NCBI GenBank assembly: GCA_010015745.1
Contig: ML978182.1
Span: 186,001-250,000 of the forward strand
Origin: Setomelanomma holmii
Taxonomy: Eukaryota > Ascomycota > Dothideomycetes > Pleosporales > Phaeosphaeriaceae
DNA length: 64,000 nucleotides
Reading direction: 5' to 3'
Each line of letters opens with the position of its first letter. The first letter of the stretch is position 1. Positions 34,873 through 47,811 of the stretch are shown in pieces. The position numbers and the translations under genes were made by a program. Under the pieces are notes generated by a model. It was not told the origin of the DNA. It saw only the letters and a program-made list of their open reading frames with translations, and did no database searches.

Positions 34873-35675
34873 TCAGACTTGCGTTGCATTCCCTGTATCC
34901 GTACCACCGCCAGAGACACCGTTGCGCTGAAGCAGCGCCGCAAAGTTGGGGTTCGCTCCGGCCGAGAAATCATGCGTGATGTAACTGTAGACATCATGAA
35001 CGGGGATGGTGGATGTGGTCGAACTCGGGTTCGATACCTTGCCGGTAGCACACGCGAATCCAAGGCGCTTAGTTGAAACAGGGTCGATGCGTGTTGCGCC
35101 CGAGCTGCCGGTATAAATCGTGCAGCCTGTGCATTTGACCGTGTATTGCCAGTGGGTGCTGTTAGACTTGTTGCCCGTATTAAGTGCCGTGTAGGTCGCG
35201 CCGCTGTAAGCTGCCGGAGTGGAGTGCCCGCTATGTACGAATCAGCAAATGGTATAGAGCGTGGTCCAGAACTCTTACGTTGCCCAGCGAGAAGACACCG
35301 TTGGCGTCTGGCCGTTGGGATAGGCGACTGTGAGAGGATTGCGAATCATGCTGCCTCCCCATGCCAGTCCCACCCAACCAAGAGAATTCGGTGCGATGAC
35401 TTGTACAACAACATCGTACGGCTGATTGGCGGGCACATTGGCAGGCGTAGCTATGCGATAAACAATGTTGGAACTAAGAGTTGCCGCGGCTTGCGTCTCA
35501 GAAAAGGTGAAGCCAGTATCTTGATCGACGATTGCCACTGCGCGAGCTTCGAGCTTCATTCGTTCTGGTAAAGGTCTCCCAGTCGCTGAAGGCGTTGTCA
35601 ATGACATTACCGATCTAAGGCAAAACAGAACCTACCTAGACCTGCAAGCGCTGCGAGACCATAAGCTGTCCGCAT
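34873..35675 (-). CDS. Secreted stand-alone AA8-like (CDH-type) cytochrome b domain
   Basis: Three exons, 35636-35675, 35279-35585 and 34873-35230, with introns of 50 and 48 nt; 234 residues. A short signal peptide (MRTAYGLAALAGL) precedes a single domain matching the heme-binding cytochrome of cellobiose dehydrogenase: IVYRIATPANVPANQPYDVV, GWVGLAWGGSMIRNPLTVAY (the Met is a plausible axial ligand) and VHDVYSYITHDFSAGANPNF (the His a plausible second ligand). Two Cys (KCTGCTIY) may form a disulfide. No flavin dehydrogenase domain, cellulose-binding module or GPI signal follows, so this is a free cytochrome domain. In the known family it passes electrons to lytic polysaccharide monooxygenases; a partner flavoprotein is not in this window. 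Confidence 0.85.
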
Positions 35676-37346
35676 CTTGTTCGATTGAGACTAGAATTAC
35701 AGTTCTAAGGGTGCGGTATCTTTCGAGGAGAAAATTTAGGCGTTGTATTTCGTGTGGCTTCAAACGTCGTTATCAGAAATGATCGTGGCACAACGATGGT
35801 TCTCGAGCGACGAAATTATTTATTTGTACGACTACTTCTGCCAAGCGATCACAGTGTGATCTGCTCTTTCCGGGTCAATTGCAAAACAGGCAGCGATATA
35901 CAAGGCTTGTGTGCACGATAGACCATTCTTAGAACACGGTCCAGGTTCAGACTCAGATGCCACGCGTGACTACATTGCGTACGACCCGAGAGTGCGGACA
36001 CTGAGGCGGTTGCATACCTACTAGGCCGTAGTCTCGACCGAAAGGAAGTATTTGATTACAAGACTGAGCCACGAACACATGGCGTACACGACAAGAGCAT
36101 GTCGCTCCGGCGAAAGGACTGTTTCTGGAAGGTCGAGTGTCATGGTATGATTGTTAACGAAGGTGTTTTGAGAGGCTCGCGTATTTACCCGTATAGTGTG
36201 TATTGTGTAGGATAGATGGTACGATTGTTTGAGTGGATAGATAATAGCCGAGACCTCGCCACGCGACTGGGAATTATGAGACATGGAGGAGTCAAGATGC
36301 ATAGCGTCCAAGGTTATGGATGATGCACAATGTAGTACAGAGATACATCGGATTGTTCACAGGCGTGCTTCATCGGATACATCGCTGTTGAGCTGATCCA
36401 AAAGGGTTGTTTCTCTTCGAAACTCTAGAATGTCAACTCCGATGCTCCTATTCTGGACGTCACAGGACATGGCGCCAAGCTGACGGTGTGCGCACGTGCG
36501 TCTGTCGCTCCGAATCCTCCCCACAAACAGATCTGGGGTGCAGAGATGTGGAGCTTGGTGTGGCTTGTGTCATATAGTTAGTATAGTTGCAAGCGAGGCG
36601 ATGTGAGGACCATCGCAATAGAAATTGGAGCACGCCCCTCTTCAGCGACTAAATTGTCACTGTGACATGGGAAGTCGACCATCGCCGACACCTTAAAGGT
36701 GGCTACTGGATTGGACCTTCGAGATACGAAGGCCATCGCTTGCACGAAACTTATTACTGAGCCGAGTTGGAACCCAGGCAAATGTAGGGAAGCCCCGACA
36801 CGTATGTTGCGCAAGCGTTACGAGACCAAAGGCTGGTTTGGTTGGTGCAAGCTCAAGTGTCACTTGCATCGGATGACGACATCGCGAAGTTGGATGAGAG
36901 GATTCTTGATTGTGTAGAGGTGAGCTGCATCGGAAGTGCTTGTCGTTCATCGATAGCGAATGTCTGGGAGCATCTCAGGGCTGGCAGTGTAGATTTCCTG
37001 TATCTCCTACGTCTCCAGCAACCTTACTAGCCGTCACTTGAGAAAGCATCTATGAGTCGCTCGATGTGACGGTGGCCCGATGCTAAAACTTCTGTGCCGT
37101 GCGTGCGTTGCAATTGAGTAGCTGGTCGACACAGCGGAGCTCAGGACGACCATCAGGGGTGCAAAGTTTGACCAACTTATTCTTAGGGCATTTTGTGGTG
37201 CGTACGCCAGATCCAGATCCAGATCTAATCGACCTTGTTGTCCTTGCTCTTGGATGTTCTTATTGCGTTCTTGCGTGTTGGCACGCATTGCTGTTTTCTA
37301 GTGTAGATGGCGTTTCGCGTCAGCCCTGTATCAGCCTCTGCGCTCG
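35676..37346. other. Intergenic, no gene recognised
   Basis: About 1.7 kb of short open frames. A 40-codon minus-strand frame starting within 36021-36140 has a hydrophobic middle, but I have no other support for it. Confidence 0.45.
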
Positions 37347-38862
37347 CTACGCGGCCCAACAGATCGACCTTAGTAAGCCCATCTTAGCCCGCTCGGGGCC
37401 TATAGACCGGGTAAACCAGATGACAGATCCAATCAGAAGTGCGGAGCTCAGTCCAACGACACCGTTCAGGATCATCGCCTGCCGGTGGGCTGCCTTCTGC
37501 ACCTCTGCGTAGCGCATGTTACTGAAGGTGACACGAGAATACTGAGTAGCCCAGCCCGCACTGGGGACGTATATATAGAGTTTCTCCTCAGTCCACTTGC
37601 GGAGAAGGTATAGCGGCTTCTTTACATCTGACGCCATCTCGCGGTAGTTTCCCAGGGCGAGATCATTGATCGTGTGAGCATCAGGTGTCCTTTGTCGTGA
37701 ATATTCGCTTAGCGCCTTGGCTTGATCATTAGGGTATGCGTCGAGGTGTTCAAACAAGACACGAACGTCTTCAAGACCAGCATTCATTCCCTGGCCATAA
37801 AAGGGTACCATGGCGTGTGCAGCATCTCCTATGATGACACCAGATGCTCCATAGTGGTAGGGCGAGCATTTGATCGAAATGAGTGGTAAGTGCTCGTTCT
37901 CTCTGAATTGCTGCCGAAGCTCATTCTCCGTTATGAGATCTGGTACTACGCCAGGAAACTTCTTTTCGAAACACTCCACCACCTTCCCGGAAGCATCGAG
38001 CTGCTCGAAGCCACATCTTGTCAGAAAGAGGGTGGAAGTGAAGGTCTTGTCGAGATTTGGTAAAGCAATGAACATTGAGTCATCTTGGGGCCAGATGTGG
38101 AGGTAGTTTGGTGGCAATCGATAGTCGTTGTCTGGGGTGGACGGTACGTGGAATTGACACCACAGCTTGTCGATGTATTCTTGTTGATAAGACATTGGAA
38201 CAAACTTCATGAGGTGATAGCGCACGGCTGAATGCGCGCCGTCTGCACCGATGAGCAAGTCAAATTTGATTTCAATATCGTCACTCTTTGCTGGGTCGGT
38301 CTTGGTCCGATTCTCAAACCAGGCCAGTTTGTTTCGAAAGTCTGCACTGAGTAATTTGCGGTTGAAAAAGAACTTGACGTTGGGCATTGAGTCGAGGTGA
38401 TCAAGCAGAGTCTTGTTCAGCTCTGTCCGGTCCATAGCCAATAGACTCTGGCCTATATTAGTGGTGGAGATCTCCGGCGTCGAGGCAGTACTCACCCTTC
38501 CTCGAGCATCGTATGCTTGGGCCTCGCGCACATATTGTCCGTGCTTTCTGACATGGATCATGCGACCATGCATGGGAAAAGTCTCCGCTAGAACTGCATC
38601 TGCAAGATCTGACAGTCCGGTCTGACGAAGGGAGTTGATACCTCGTTCTGAAAGAGCAAGATTGATGGACTGAGATTGATTCGATCTTGATTTGGAGCTT
38701 CGAATATCTATGGCATATTAGGGCATGCCGAAAACATTGCCAGAAATTGCACTTGCCTGGTCTCAATTCATGGACCTCGACCTCATGCCCGCGCACTGCT
38801 GCGTAGAGCGCGGCGAGAGAGCCCACTGGACCTGCACCAACTACGACGATTTTCTGTGGCAT
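37347..38862 (-). CDS. bna4: Kynurenine 3-monooxygenase
   Basis: Exons 38757-38862, 38496-38707 and 37347-38447 give 472 residues. The first intron (38708-38756) uses a GC donor (GCAAGT) and ends in TAG; the second, 38448-38495, is conventional. The flavoprotein fold has KIVVVGAGPVGSLAALYAA for FAD, INLALSERG, LLIGADGAHSAVRY and the second FAD motif GVIIGDAAHAMVPFYGQGMNAGLED. A C-terminal hydrophobic helix (AMILNGVVGLSSALLIGSVIWF) anchors it in the outer mitochondrial membrane. Known reaction: NADPH-dependent 3-hydroxylation of L-kynurenine in de novo NAD synthesis. The start at 38862 is directly before the FAD strand, as is normal. Confidence 0.95.
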
Positions 38863-39343
38863 GATGAGGTTCGGCTTTTAGCGAGCTCGGATTGGAGAGT
38901 TCAGAACGTAAAAGTCGCATGCGATTGAGAAGAAAAGAGAACTCGTAAAGCGGGCTTATTCTAGCCAACACTGAGAAGACTGGAGTCAAAACTCGCAGTG
39001 AGTCAATATGTACAAGGGAAGAGAAGAAAATAGTGACCGTTAGATGAAAAGCCTAGATGCATGACGGGACGACGCGGGAAAGTGTATGATAGCTCGAGCT
39101 AGAGAGTTAGTAATCGATGATCTCCTCTTGCATGAATTAAGCCTAGCGCTGGGCCCTGAACATCGAATTCCGCTTTGAATTCGCGGAGTTGCAATCAACG
39201 CAGAACATCACCACATTTTTGCGCGGAGCTCGATGTTTCCTCTGCTGGCTGTTGGATGTGTTCTATAAGAGAGCATATTGCTGCGATTACCTCTGAGAAG
39301 TCCGCCTTCAAAGCCTCTACCAAACCTCGACACTACGCGCATC
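38863..39343. other. Divergent promoter region
   Basis: Head-to-head interval between kynurenine 3-monooxygenase and methionine aminopeptidase 1. No TATA box stands out. Confidence 0.5.
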
Positions 39344-40698
39344 ATGGCTGGCGACACCCCACGGAAGTGCTCGAGCAAAGACTGTGACAACGACGCGGGC
39401 GCGCTACAATGTCCAAACTGCCAGAAACTAGGCAAGGAGAGCTATTTCTGCTCTCAAGACTGCTTCAAGCGCAATTGGGTACATAGTAAGAGAGGCAAGC
39501 ACAGCAAGCAAAATGTCTAATGACCGTATAGGCTGAGCACAAGAAGGAGCACAAGTCACAAAATGGTATACTTCAGAACGTCTTCACGCCGAAAGTAGTT
39601 TCTTACCCGGATCCAGCCACGGGTCACTTCAATCCGTTCCCCACATTTCCATATACCGGCGCCCTCAGACCCGTATACCCACTATCACCGCGACGAGAAG
39701 TACCGAAAAGCATAAAGCTTCCAGACTACTCGAAAGACGGAATCCCACGCTCAGAACAGGTCTTTGTGAACAGGAATAAGATTGCAGTACTGACCAAGGA
39801 GGAGCAAGATAGTATGCGCAAGGTGTGCAGATTAGCGCGAGAAGTGCTGGATATTGCAGCGCGTGCTGCGAAGCCCGGAGTTACTACAGACTACATCGAC
39901 GAGATTGTACACAAGGCCTGTATGGAGCGTGATGTAGGTGTAACAATTTGTTCTACGTGCGAAGTGCTGACCCAATTCAGTCATACCCCTCACCCCTCAA
40001 CTACTGCCACTTCCCGAAGTCCGTATGTACATCGGTCAACGAGGTCATTTGCCACGGCATTCCTGACCAACGCGTCCTCCAAGACGGTGACATCTTGAAC
40101 ATCGATGTTACACTCTACCACAACGGGTTCCACGGCGATCTGAATGAGACATACTACATTGGAGATAAAGCGTTGGCGAATCCGGATGCAGTACGCGTCA
40201 CCGAGACGTCAAGAGAGTGCCTAGCCAAGGCGATTGAGATAGTCAAGCCTGGCACCCTGTTCCGCGAGTATGGCAACATCATTGAGAAGCACGCAAAGGC
40301 ACAAAATTGCAGCGTCATTCGGACATACTGCGGGCATGGCATCAACCAACTCTTTCATTGCGCTCCAAATGTTCCTCATTATGCGAAGAACAAGGCGATT
40401 GGGCAAGCGAAGCCGGGCATGTGCTTCACCATCGAACCTATGATCAGCATTGGCACACATCGAGACAAGACCTGGCCAGACGACTGGACAAGCGTGACAC
40501 AAGATGGGTCTTTTACGGCACAATTCGGTGAGCAGTGTCTTGATTTTTCCCGATCACAATGCCTGACTTGGTACAGAACACACACTTCTCGTAACAGAGG
40601 ACGGGGTTGAGATTTTGACTGCGAGACTACCAGACTCTCCAGGCGGTCCCGTGCCAATGCCGGCGCCAGCTAACGGAGAGGTAGCGGCAGCCGCATGA
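39344..40698 (+). CDS. map1: Methionine aminopeptidase type 1
   Basis: Exons 39344-39478, 39532-39933, 39981-40527 and 40577-40698, introns 47-53 nt; 401 residues. The N-terminus has a MYND-like double zinc finger (CSSKDCDND, CPNCQKLGK, CSQDCF, then HKKEHK) that binds ribosomes in eukaryotic MetAP1. The catalytic domain has VCTSVNEVICHGIPD, ILNIDVTLYHNGFHGDLNETY (Asp metal ligands), YCGHGINQLFH (His), CFTIEPMI (Glu) and TLLVTEDGVEILT (Glu). These are the five metal ligands of the pita-bread fold. It removes the initiator Met from nascent proteins in the cytosol. Length is close to yeast Map1 (387). Confidence 0.95.
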
Positions 40699-41423
40699 GA
40701 CGTCCACAACTAAGAATGTACTGTAATACTTCGATCCTGTCCAACACGACTGCCACGATGCCTTGCGAGGCTTGCACAGCTCTAAACCGAACGAGCGATT
40801 GTGTGATGACCTGCAGATGAGGCAGCTTCAAAGCGCCGGGCTTTCTCTTATAACTCCGTGGCATGTGATACTCTTCAGGATACTCGGGGCTCTATAAGGC
40901 TTCAGTATTCTCTGGTCGCCTACTGAAGCAAATATCACAAGAGAATGCCTGCCTTCACTATATTATTTCCTAGAATGCAATCTGCAAGTGAAGTATGTGT
41001 TGACCATTGCCATGCGAGCGCCATAGACAGCTCGCATGCCCCCAGCGCACTCTGCCGTTAGGCGAGCCGCTATTCAGGGCAGAGGCATCGCTCCACGCCC
41101 CAACGTCATCCAAACAAATCGCTGCCTGCCCACTTACAACCTGACCACCTTTCTCTCCAACAGCTTCCTCCGCAAGTATTATCTCTGAACTGCTGTGCGC
41201 CGACTGCCACGTGCTACGTCATTGATCCTCCTGACGCCCCGCCCCGCCGCGCACAAGCTAGCTTTCTGCGTCTAGCTCAACGAACAGCCTCCCGACACAC
41301 GACCGCATTTGCATCCCAAGAGAACACTCCACGTTCACGCAACGCACAAGCAGACTCGGTCTATCTGCTCCCAAGTCTCTCTACCCCAACCTCTAATATC
41401 TGGGCGCACGCGAAGCTTTCACG
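40699..41423. other. Intergenic, no gene recognised
   Basis: Spacer between Map1 and the cornichon gene. It becomes C-rich near 41080-41340, the probable promoter of the cornichon gene. Confidence 0.5.
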
Positions 41424-42085
41424 ATGACCGGTGAAGCATGGTTGTACCTGTTGGCGGTGCTGATAAATGCCGTCAACCTCTTCCTTCAGGTGTTCTTCAC
41501 GATTATGTACAGCGATTTGGAATGGTAAGAGCTGCTCTATCAGGGACAACATGGCGACTCAAGCGTCGCGCTGCCATGATTGAACGTTGCTTCGAGCATA
41601 AGCTAATTTTGCGCCAGTGATTACATCAACCCCATCGATCTTTGCAACCGCCTCAACACCTACATCATCCCCGAAGCAGCAGTTCACGGATTCCTCACAT
41701 TTCTGTTCTTGATCAACGGGTACTGGCTTGCGCTGATCCTGAACCTTCCGCTGTTGGCATGGAACGCCAAGAAGTACGTCGACAATCCACCACTACGACA
41801 GCTCACAGCAGGACGCTAACGGCCGCAGGATTTTTGAGAATCAGCACTTGCTGGATGCAACAGAGATCTTCAGGAAGCTGAACGTTCACAAGAAGGTCAG
41901 CACTCCCTGATGGGCAGCCTGCGACACGGTCCTATCACCTTTCGCGCTCCTGAATGCTCACCCTGATGGAGGTGCTTGCTGACGGTACACAGGAATCATT
42001 TATCAAGCTTGGTTTCCATCTGCTCATGTTCTTCTTCTACCTCTACAGCATGATTGTTGCCCTCATCCGCGACGAATCTCATTAG
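41424..42085 (+). CDS. erv14: Cornichon/Erv14-family ER cargo receptor
   Basis: Exons 41424-41524, 41618-41773, 41829-41895 and 41993-42085, introns 93, 55 and 97 nt; 138 residues, the same length as yeast Erv14. Three membrane helices: EAWLYLLAVLINAVNLFLQV, then a helix after HGFLTFLFLINGYWLALILN, then FIKLGFHLLMFFFYLYSMIV. The conserved loop reads CDYINPIDLCNRLN, and LDATEIFRKLNVHKKESF follows. Known role: packages transmembrane cargo into COPII vesicles at the ER; needed for polarity and membrane-protein export. Confidence 0.95.
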
Positions 42086-42620
42086 GTGCCGGAACCGGAG
42101 CCGTTTTGAGGACATGTAGTAATCGGCTGATAAGCGGGGTCTACGTCAAGATAGGAAGTCGGACCATAATCACGAAGTTGGCACAATGGAAAGGCTGCAG
42201 AGACAGCACGCGGCTCGATACTGTAGAGATATGCGCGTGCGCAGCTCGGCGAACCATGATGGCGGGCGCCTCGGCGGAAATAGGAAATGGTGAGGAACGT
42301 TGGAGATAATGTTAGGGTCTTTCAGGGATCCTGTTGTTGGTGAAGGCATGGAAAACCATGTTTACTGCCCCTAGATGGGTCATGACAGCGTTACTTAGAC
42401 TTGTATATGAACGACGAATTCACATGTTTGATTGAGATGGAACCGATGCCTAGCGCACTTTGGCGCTTAGTCATTGCGAACTTTTGGCAACTGCCCAACT
42501 CAGATATTCTACGTTACACGTTGGACCCCACACTTTTTCGTGAACTTCACGTGCGACTCACCTAAATTACCTAAAATCTACGAGTTTACTTGACTGATCA
42601 GCGCAAATCATTACAAGCAC
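42086..42620. other. Intergenic, no gene recognised
   Basis: Between cornichon and Prp17 on the same strand. No further exons of Prp17 seen upstream of its ATG. Confidence 0.45.
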
Positions 42621-44071
42621 ATGGCGGGCAGAGTTCCAACTGGATTCGCGGCGGAGACGTACATAAGCGACCATACCTTCCGACAAGGACACCGCGCAAT
42701 AGAAGGGGGGAACACAAAGAAGCGCAAGCGCGAGGGCAAGGGCGATACTGGCATTGTCTCAGGAGCTGGTGCTTACAAAGGACCATGGGCGCGTTACGAG
42801 GAGCAGCGACCAGACGCTGCTTCAGACGACGAATTTGGGAGCGACGAAGAGGTGGAGATAATATACGAGGAAGACGAGATCGAGGACAATCCCGCACCTG
42901 CACCCAAGAAGCTCGCAGGGACAGACTATCACGATACCGAAGCAGAGGGCGAGACGAGCGAATTTGTGGGTAGCCAGCAGTACGATTATCAAGGACGCAC
43001 ATACATGCATGTGCCTAATGGTATGTTGAAACATATATGTGGAGCGGGGCAGCAGCTGACACGACACAGATCTAGACATCAAACTTACCGGGGACTACGA
43101 ACCTAAGAACTTCATTCCGAAGAAGCTCGTACACACCTACAAATACCACACGAAGTCGATTACGCAATTGCGGTTCATTCCTGACAGCGGCCATCTTCTC
43201 CTCTCTGCATCAGCAGACTCGAAGATTGCGATATGGGACGTATATCACCAGCGAGAGCTGTTACGGACATATTCCGGACACAATAAGTCGGTTAATGACA
43301 TCGACTTCAACTCGAGTGGCACACAGTTCATATCAGCGAGTTACGACCGCTACATGAAGCTCTGGGACACCGAGACTGGCAAATGCTTGAACAAGTTTAC
43401 GACTGGCAAGACACCGCATGTCGTGCGCATCAACCCAAGCACACCACACGAGTTCCTGGCTGGCATGAGCGACAAGAAGATCTTGCAATATGATACAAGA
43501 AGCGGAGAGATGGTACAAGAGTATGACCATCATTTGGGACCAGTCAACACGATCACCTTCTGTGATGAAGTAAGTCATCTATTCTATCTCAATTATCGAG
43601 CGATGCTAACGTCCTTAGAACCGCCGGTTCATTACCACCTCCGACGACAAGTCACTCCGGGCATGGGAATACGGCATCCCAGTGCCCATCAAATTCATTG
43701 CCGAGCCCTACATGTTCTCGATGGTTCGCTCCGCATCCCATCCATCTGGCAAATATGTTGCCTTCCAGTCTTCCGACAACCAGATCACAGTGTATTCCTC
43801 CACCGACCGCTTCCGCCAGAACCGCAAGAAGAGCTACCGAGGGCACAATGTTGCTGGATATGCGCCTGATGTGGCGATTAGTCCGGACGGACAATTCATC
43901 AGCTCTGGCGACAGCGGCGGCTATGTGTGCTTCTGGGACTGGAAGACGTGTAAAATGTGGCATAAGATACAAGCGAGCGATGCGCCGGTTCTCGCGGTGC
44001 AGTGGCATCCAAGAGAGACGAGCAAGGTCATCACGGGCGATCTCAACGGTGTCCTCAAGTTCTGGGATTAG
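42621..44071 (+). CDS. prp17: Pre-mRNA-splicing factor Prp17/Cdc40 (WD40)
   Basis: Exons 42621-43020, 43070-43569 and 43619-44071, introns 49 nt each; 450 residues. The N-terminal part has a basic KKRKREGKGD stretch, GAYKGPWARYEEQ and acidic runs. The diagnostic sequence LDIKLTGDYEPKNFIPKKL follows, then seven WD repeats (for example KIAIWDVYH, MKLWDTETG and KFWD at the end). Known role: second catalytic step of splicing, stabilising 3' splice-site docking. It lacks the longer N-terminus seen in animal homologues. The ATG at 42621 is the first in frame and no splice acceptor stands out upstream, but a missing N-terminal exon cannot be excluded. Confidence 0.92.
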
Positions 44072-44799
44072 ACGACTTGTGATAGAAGAGATTTATCTTG
44101 CCCACTTCTCGCCTACGCGACGGACAAGGCGGCACTTTTGGAAATGCCCAACGATTATGATACCCGAATGCGAGATTACTTGCTTTCTATGCACCTACTT
44201 TCACCTTTCATCTCTTGATCATTCGCGCTTTTTCTTCTTTCAAATATTTGCGCTGTCCTCGAAGATGAGTTGTTTCTCACAATCGCGGATTGGTACCTCA
44301 TTTTTATCACTGAATACAGATACCGAGTGTCAAGCTTCGCGCTGGACGGACTAGTCGAATCAACATTCTACAAGCGAATCACCCGCAACCCAAGAAGAAA
44401 TGGTTGCACCACGGCATCAGGATAGTTTGGTGCGACAGCGACGGTATTCTGATGGGGGATTGCGGTACAATGCGCTCGATGGCTTGGCAGAGAGAGTTTC
44501 CTGATTGGGCAGATGCCAACTCTCTGGTGATATGGGGAACACCTGTTTGGGGTAGAGTTGGTCACACAATACATGTCTGGACACAAAGTCGTGCAATTGA
44601 TTTGGACATGCAAGTCATATTTGGAGAAGACTTGCGGATTCTGTTACTGCATGCATAGCAGTCAGAACTTTCAGAACGGAAGATGAAGCGACACGAGTAA
44701 TCCTCAAAAGCTAACTCGACATGGCATTCATAACATCTCATAATCATCACCCTTGTTTCCATACGCCCGGCCAAACGCCTACACGGTTTGGACGCTGCC
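44072..44799. other. Convergent intergenic region
   Basis: 3' flanks of Prp17 (plus) and Afi1 (minus). An 84-codon frame at 44404-44658 has no recognisable features. Confidence 0.45.
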
Positions 44800-47344
44800 T
44801 CATCGTCCTTGCGTGCCCTCTTCCCTCTTCACCCGAAAAAATGCCAGCTTTGCGAACCTGCCCAGACTTCCCCAGAACAACCTTCCAGCTGGGTGATCCA
44901 TGATTCTCTCTAGCAGCCGAACAACCGCCATCCTGACATCCTGTCTCGGGTGAAAAAGTCCAAGACTGAGGTAGAACAAACCGGCATTACTATCCGGCAC
45001 AACGCAAAGGAGCTGTAAAATCGTATCGTACTGCAACTGCGGCCCAGGTCTACGCTCCGGATCATTCGCCAGCGTCAAGCTCTGTGTACTACTCAAATCA
45101 ACCTCAAAAGTCGACGTACTCCCCAACGACGATCCACCCGCTTCCTCGACGCACCTTGCAAGCGCGAGATAGATCGCCGCCGAAGCATCATGCGTGAGTT
45201 TTAAGCATCTCAGCTTATCGTGCTGATGCGCCAAATCCAGGCCCCGGACTGGTCTCTTACTCCAGCCCCTCGCCAGATCCTGCACACAGCTGTAATAACT
45301 CCTCGTCGTTCGCCAGCCTTCGATACGATATACGTTTGCGGCTAGTTCGCGCATGCGGTGCGCTTCGTCGGGCCAGACGTAGCCGTGGCCTGAGACGCCG
45401 TATGCGCCGGCGTCGGTCTCGTGACTGCCTATGTACAGAGCTGATGCGCCGTAGACGGTTTCTTCGAACGCGGCAGCGATGCGTGTGAATTTCAGAACCC
45501 AGGAGCGCCACTTTGCGCGGATGGCGTTTTCGCCATGACGGTTGGCGATGGCTGCGAGTAGCGAGTCCATGAAGGCTTGATCACCTGTTGCGTCGACGCC
45601 GGCCTTGATGTCTGCTGTTGCGGCGCCGGCGCTGTTGACGGGAAGGCCTTGTTGCTGGAAGAAGAGCGAGCCGTCTGTAGGAGATGCGGTTTCGATGCGG
45701 TTACTGATCTTCATGCGTCCCGTGGGTAGGTCGCACAGTAGATCCCACCATTCTGGCTTATAGGAGAAGGCCGGATTGGTGACGCCAGCAATGAATCCAG
45801 GGACCTTGAGCAAATCATCTACCTTGGTGAGGTCAGTGTACGGAAACGCATGGCGGACGAAGCCACGAAGAACGCCACCAGAAGCCAAGGCACATGCAGC
45901 AAGCACAGCTTCAGCGACTTCTCCAGAAGGTCGGTTGTGCCCGAGGAAAATGATGCGTTTCTGAGTCAAAAGTGCGTTGACGAGCACGATGATTGGATGT
46001 GTGAAAGCACCATTCGTTGTCAGATGAGGATGTAGAGCAAAGGGTTGCGGTTGCGTGGCATGTGGTGTCGAAAAAGTCTGAATGAGCTTGATGAGTGAGA
46101 AGTCTCCCACTGTCTCTGGGCTCAAAGCTGTAGGGACTTTGACAGGAACTGGGATGCCGTTGTAGTTGATCTTGGACTCAAACTCGTGCGTGTCGCGGGG
46201 CAGACTGTAGACCTTCTTCCGCTTCTCAAGGGGATCTGAAGACGTTTCCACGGAGTCTCGTTCGGCGTCAATCTTCTTTCGTTGTCGGACCATCTGCTCA
46301 AACTTCTCAGCGAACATGTCTTTCGCGTCGCTTGCATGCAACACGAAGGTTTCCAGGGTTGAGAGCTTGGGCAGTAGGGAGAGATCCATAGCGTTCAGTG
46401 CGTTGTAGAGGGAGGCAAGGGTCTCGATAATAGGGGCTCTGAAGTACTCCTCGAGTGCCAACAACAGCAGCGGCTTGTATATGTGCAGGAAGGAATGCCT
46501 GGTGCATATTGCCATAGCTTTGACAATCGAGCCTCTGTGTCGGGTTAGCTTCAGGCGCAAAGTCAAGGTATTAGTCTGCACACCTCTTCACTGTGGTGTC
46601 CAGTTTCGTGTTCACCAGATTCAAGACATAGACCAACGGCGGCCCGTCCGGATCTGGCTCGTCCTCGCTTTCGGTATCATACTCCCCCTCGTCCTCGTCG
46701 CCCTCATCGTCCTGCTCTTCACCCCCAGCCGCCGTATCCTCGTCGTCGTCGAGACCCTCCTTCCGCCTCCTTCTCTTCCTTCTCCGCTCTCTCCGCGCTT
46801 CTCTCTCCTCCTCTTCGGCTGTGGTGTCCTTGTGCAGGAAGAATATGGTCCAGTCCTGGTTGCGCATATGCGCCTGATCTGGCAGCATGAGCTCTGCCAG
46901 CATCGTCTCATCCCCGCTGATAGCTGCCGGATACTGGTGTTCCATGACCGAGCCGCGGTCAATGTCGAACGAGGCGACCAGGATGTACTCGACATGGTTC
47001 TCAATGGCGCCGGCCGGGTACTGCGAGCGCAGTCGCGTGCTGGCTTGGGCGCGCATTTCTAGAACTGACTGCTGGGAGGAATCCCGCGACGAGTGTTCCG
47101 AGCCTGCATCCTCTCGCAGCAGGGCCTCGCGCCGCATGGGCGGTTGCGGCGAACGTGCCTTTTTGTCATTGCGCAGGGATATAGACGACGGGGACCGTGA
47201 CGATGGGAACGACGAGAACGAGGGCTGTCGCTGGAGAGCCACGGGCTGCGGTGCCGGCTGCGAAGCTTGTGGGGCCTGGTTCGACTGCGGCGGCGGGGGC
47301 CTCTGTGCAATTACTTGCATGGCGGCGAAGGCGATTGTCTCCAT
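44800..47344 (-). CDS. afi1: Afi1/Arf3-interacting DENN-type polarity protein
   Basis: Two exons, 46584-47344 and 44800-46534, across a 49-nt intron; 831 residues. Pro/Gln- and Ser-rich N-terminus, then VEYILVASFDIDRGSVMEHQ and WTIFFLHKDT (the Afi1/uDENN start). A strongly acidic/basic insertion follows (EEEEREARRERRRKRRRRKE, then an Asp/Glu run), and then the 'stabilisation of polarity axis' region: LNLVNTKLDTTVKRGSIVKA, HIYKPLLLLALEEYF, ALLTQKRIIFLGHNRPSGEV and FAGVTNPAF-like VPGFIAGVTNPAF. Known role in yeast: an Arf3-GTP effector localised to the cortex that keeps cell polarity. Large charged insertion lengths vary in the family. Confidence 0.9.
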
Positions 47345-47811
47345 CTTGGTGAGCGCGCCCGGCGTCTCTTACATGGTGGTGTGCCGTCTGCGGGACCGAG
47401 CACTAGGGTCCCCACCAGGGGCATGCGCCTCCGTTTCGGAGCTTAAATGGCGCGATATGTGGGAGATGGTTCGATGGGGCAGCGCGATAGCTGATCATGA
47501 AGCCAGGACTGCTCCGTGGTCGATGGCTAGAGAGTCAAAGTGGAGCAGCTGGCCTTTCACTTTTTAGGGCCAGCTTCGTTATTGCGGCGCATACAGTGGA
47601 TACGAGCTCCAGCCAGTTGGTGGACCCTTGGATCCATGATCCCTGGCGGCCCCTTATCGATAGGCCCAGTCTGCAGGAACGACCGTGTGTTTGGCGTGTT
47701 TGCAGCCCGTTGCCAGGGACCGCGAACATCAACACCACAACACGGGAGAAGTTGACGACGAGATCATACTGAAGCATCAACACTCAAGCTCCACCATTAC
47801 CTTGCGCAATT
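47345..47811. other. Divergent promoter region
   Basis: Between afi1 (minus) and the regulatory light chain-like gene (plus). No open frame of note. Confidence 0.5.

Noticed and set aside
36021..36311. Possible 40-residue membrane microprotein
   Set aside because: One hydrophobic stretch only, no start context or conservation evidence.
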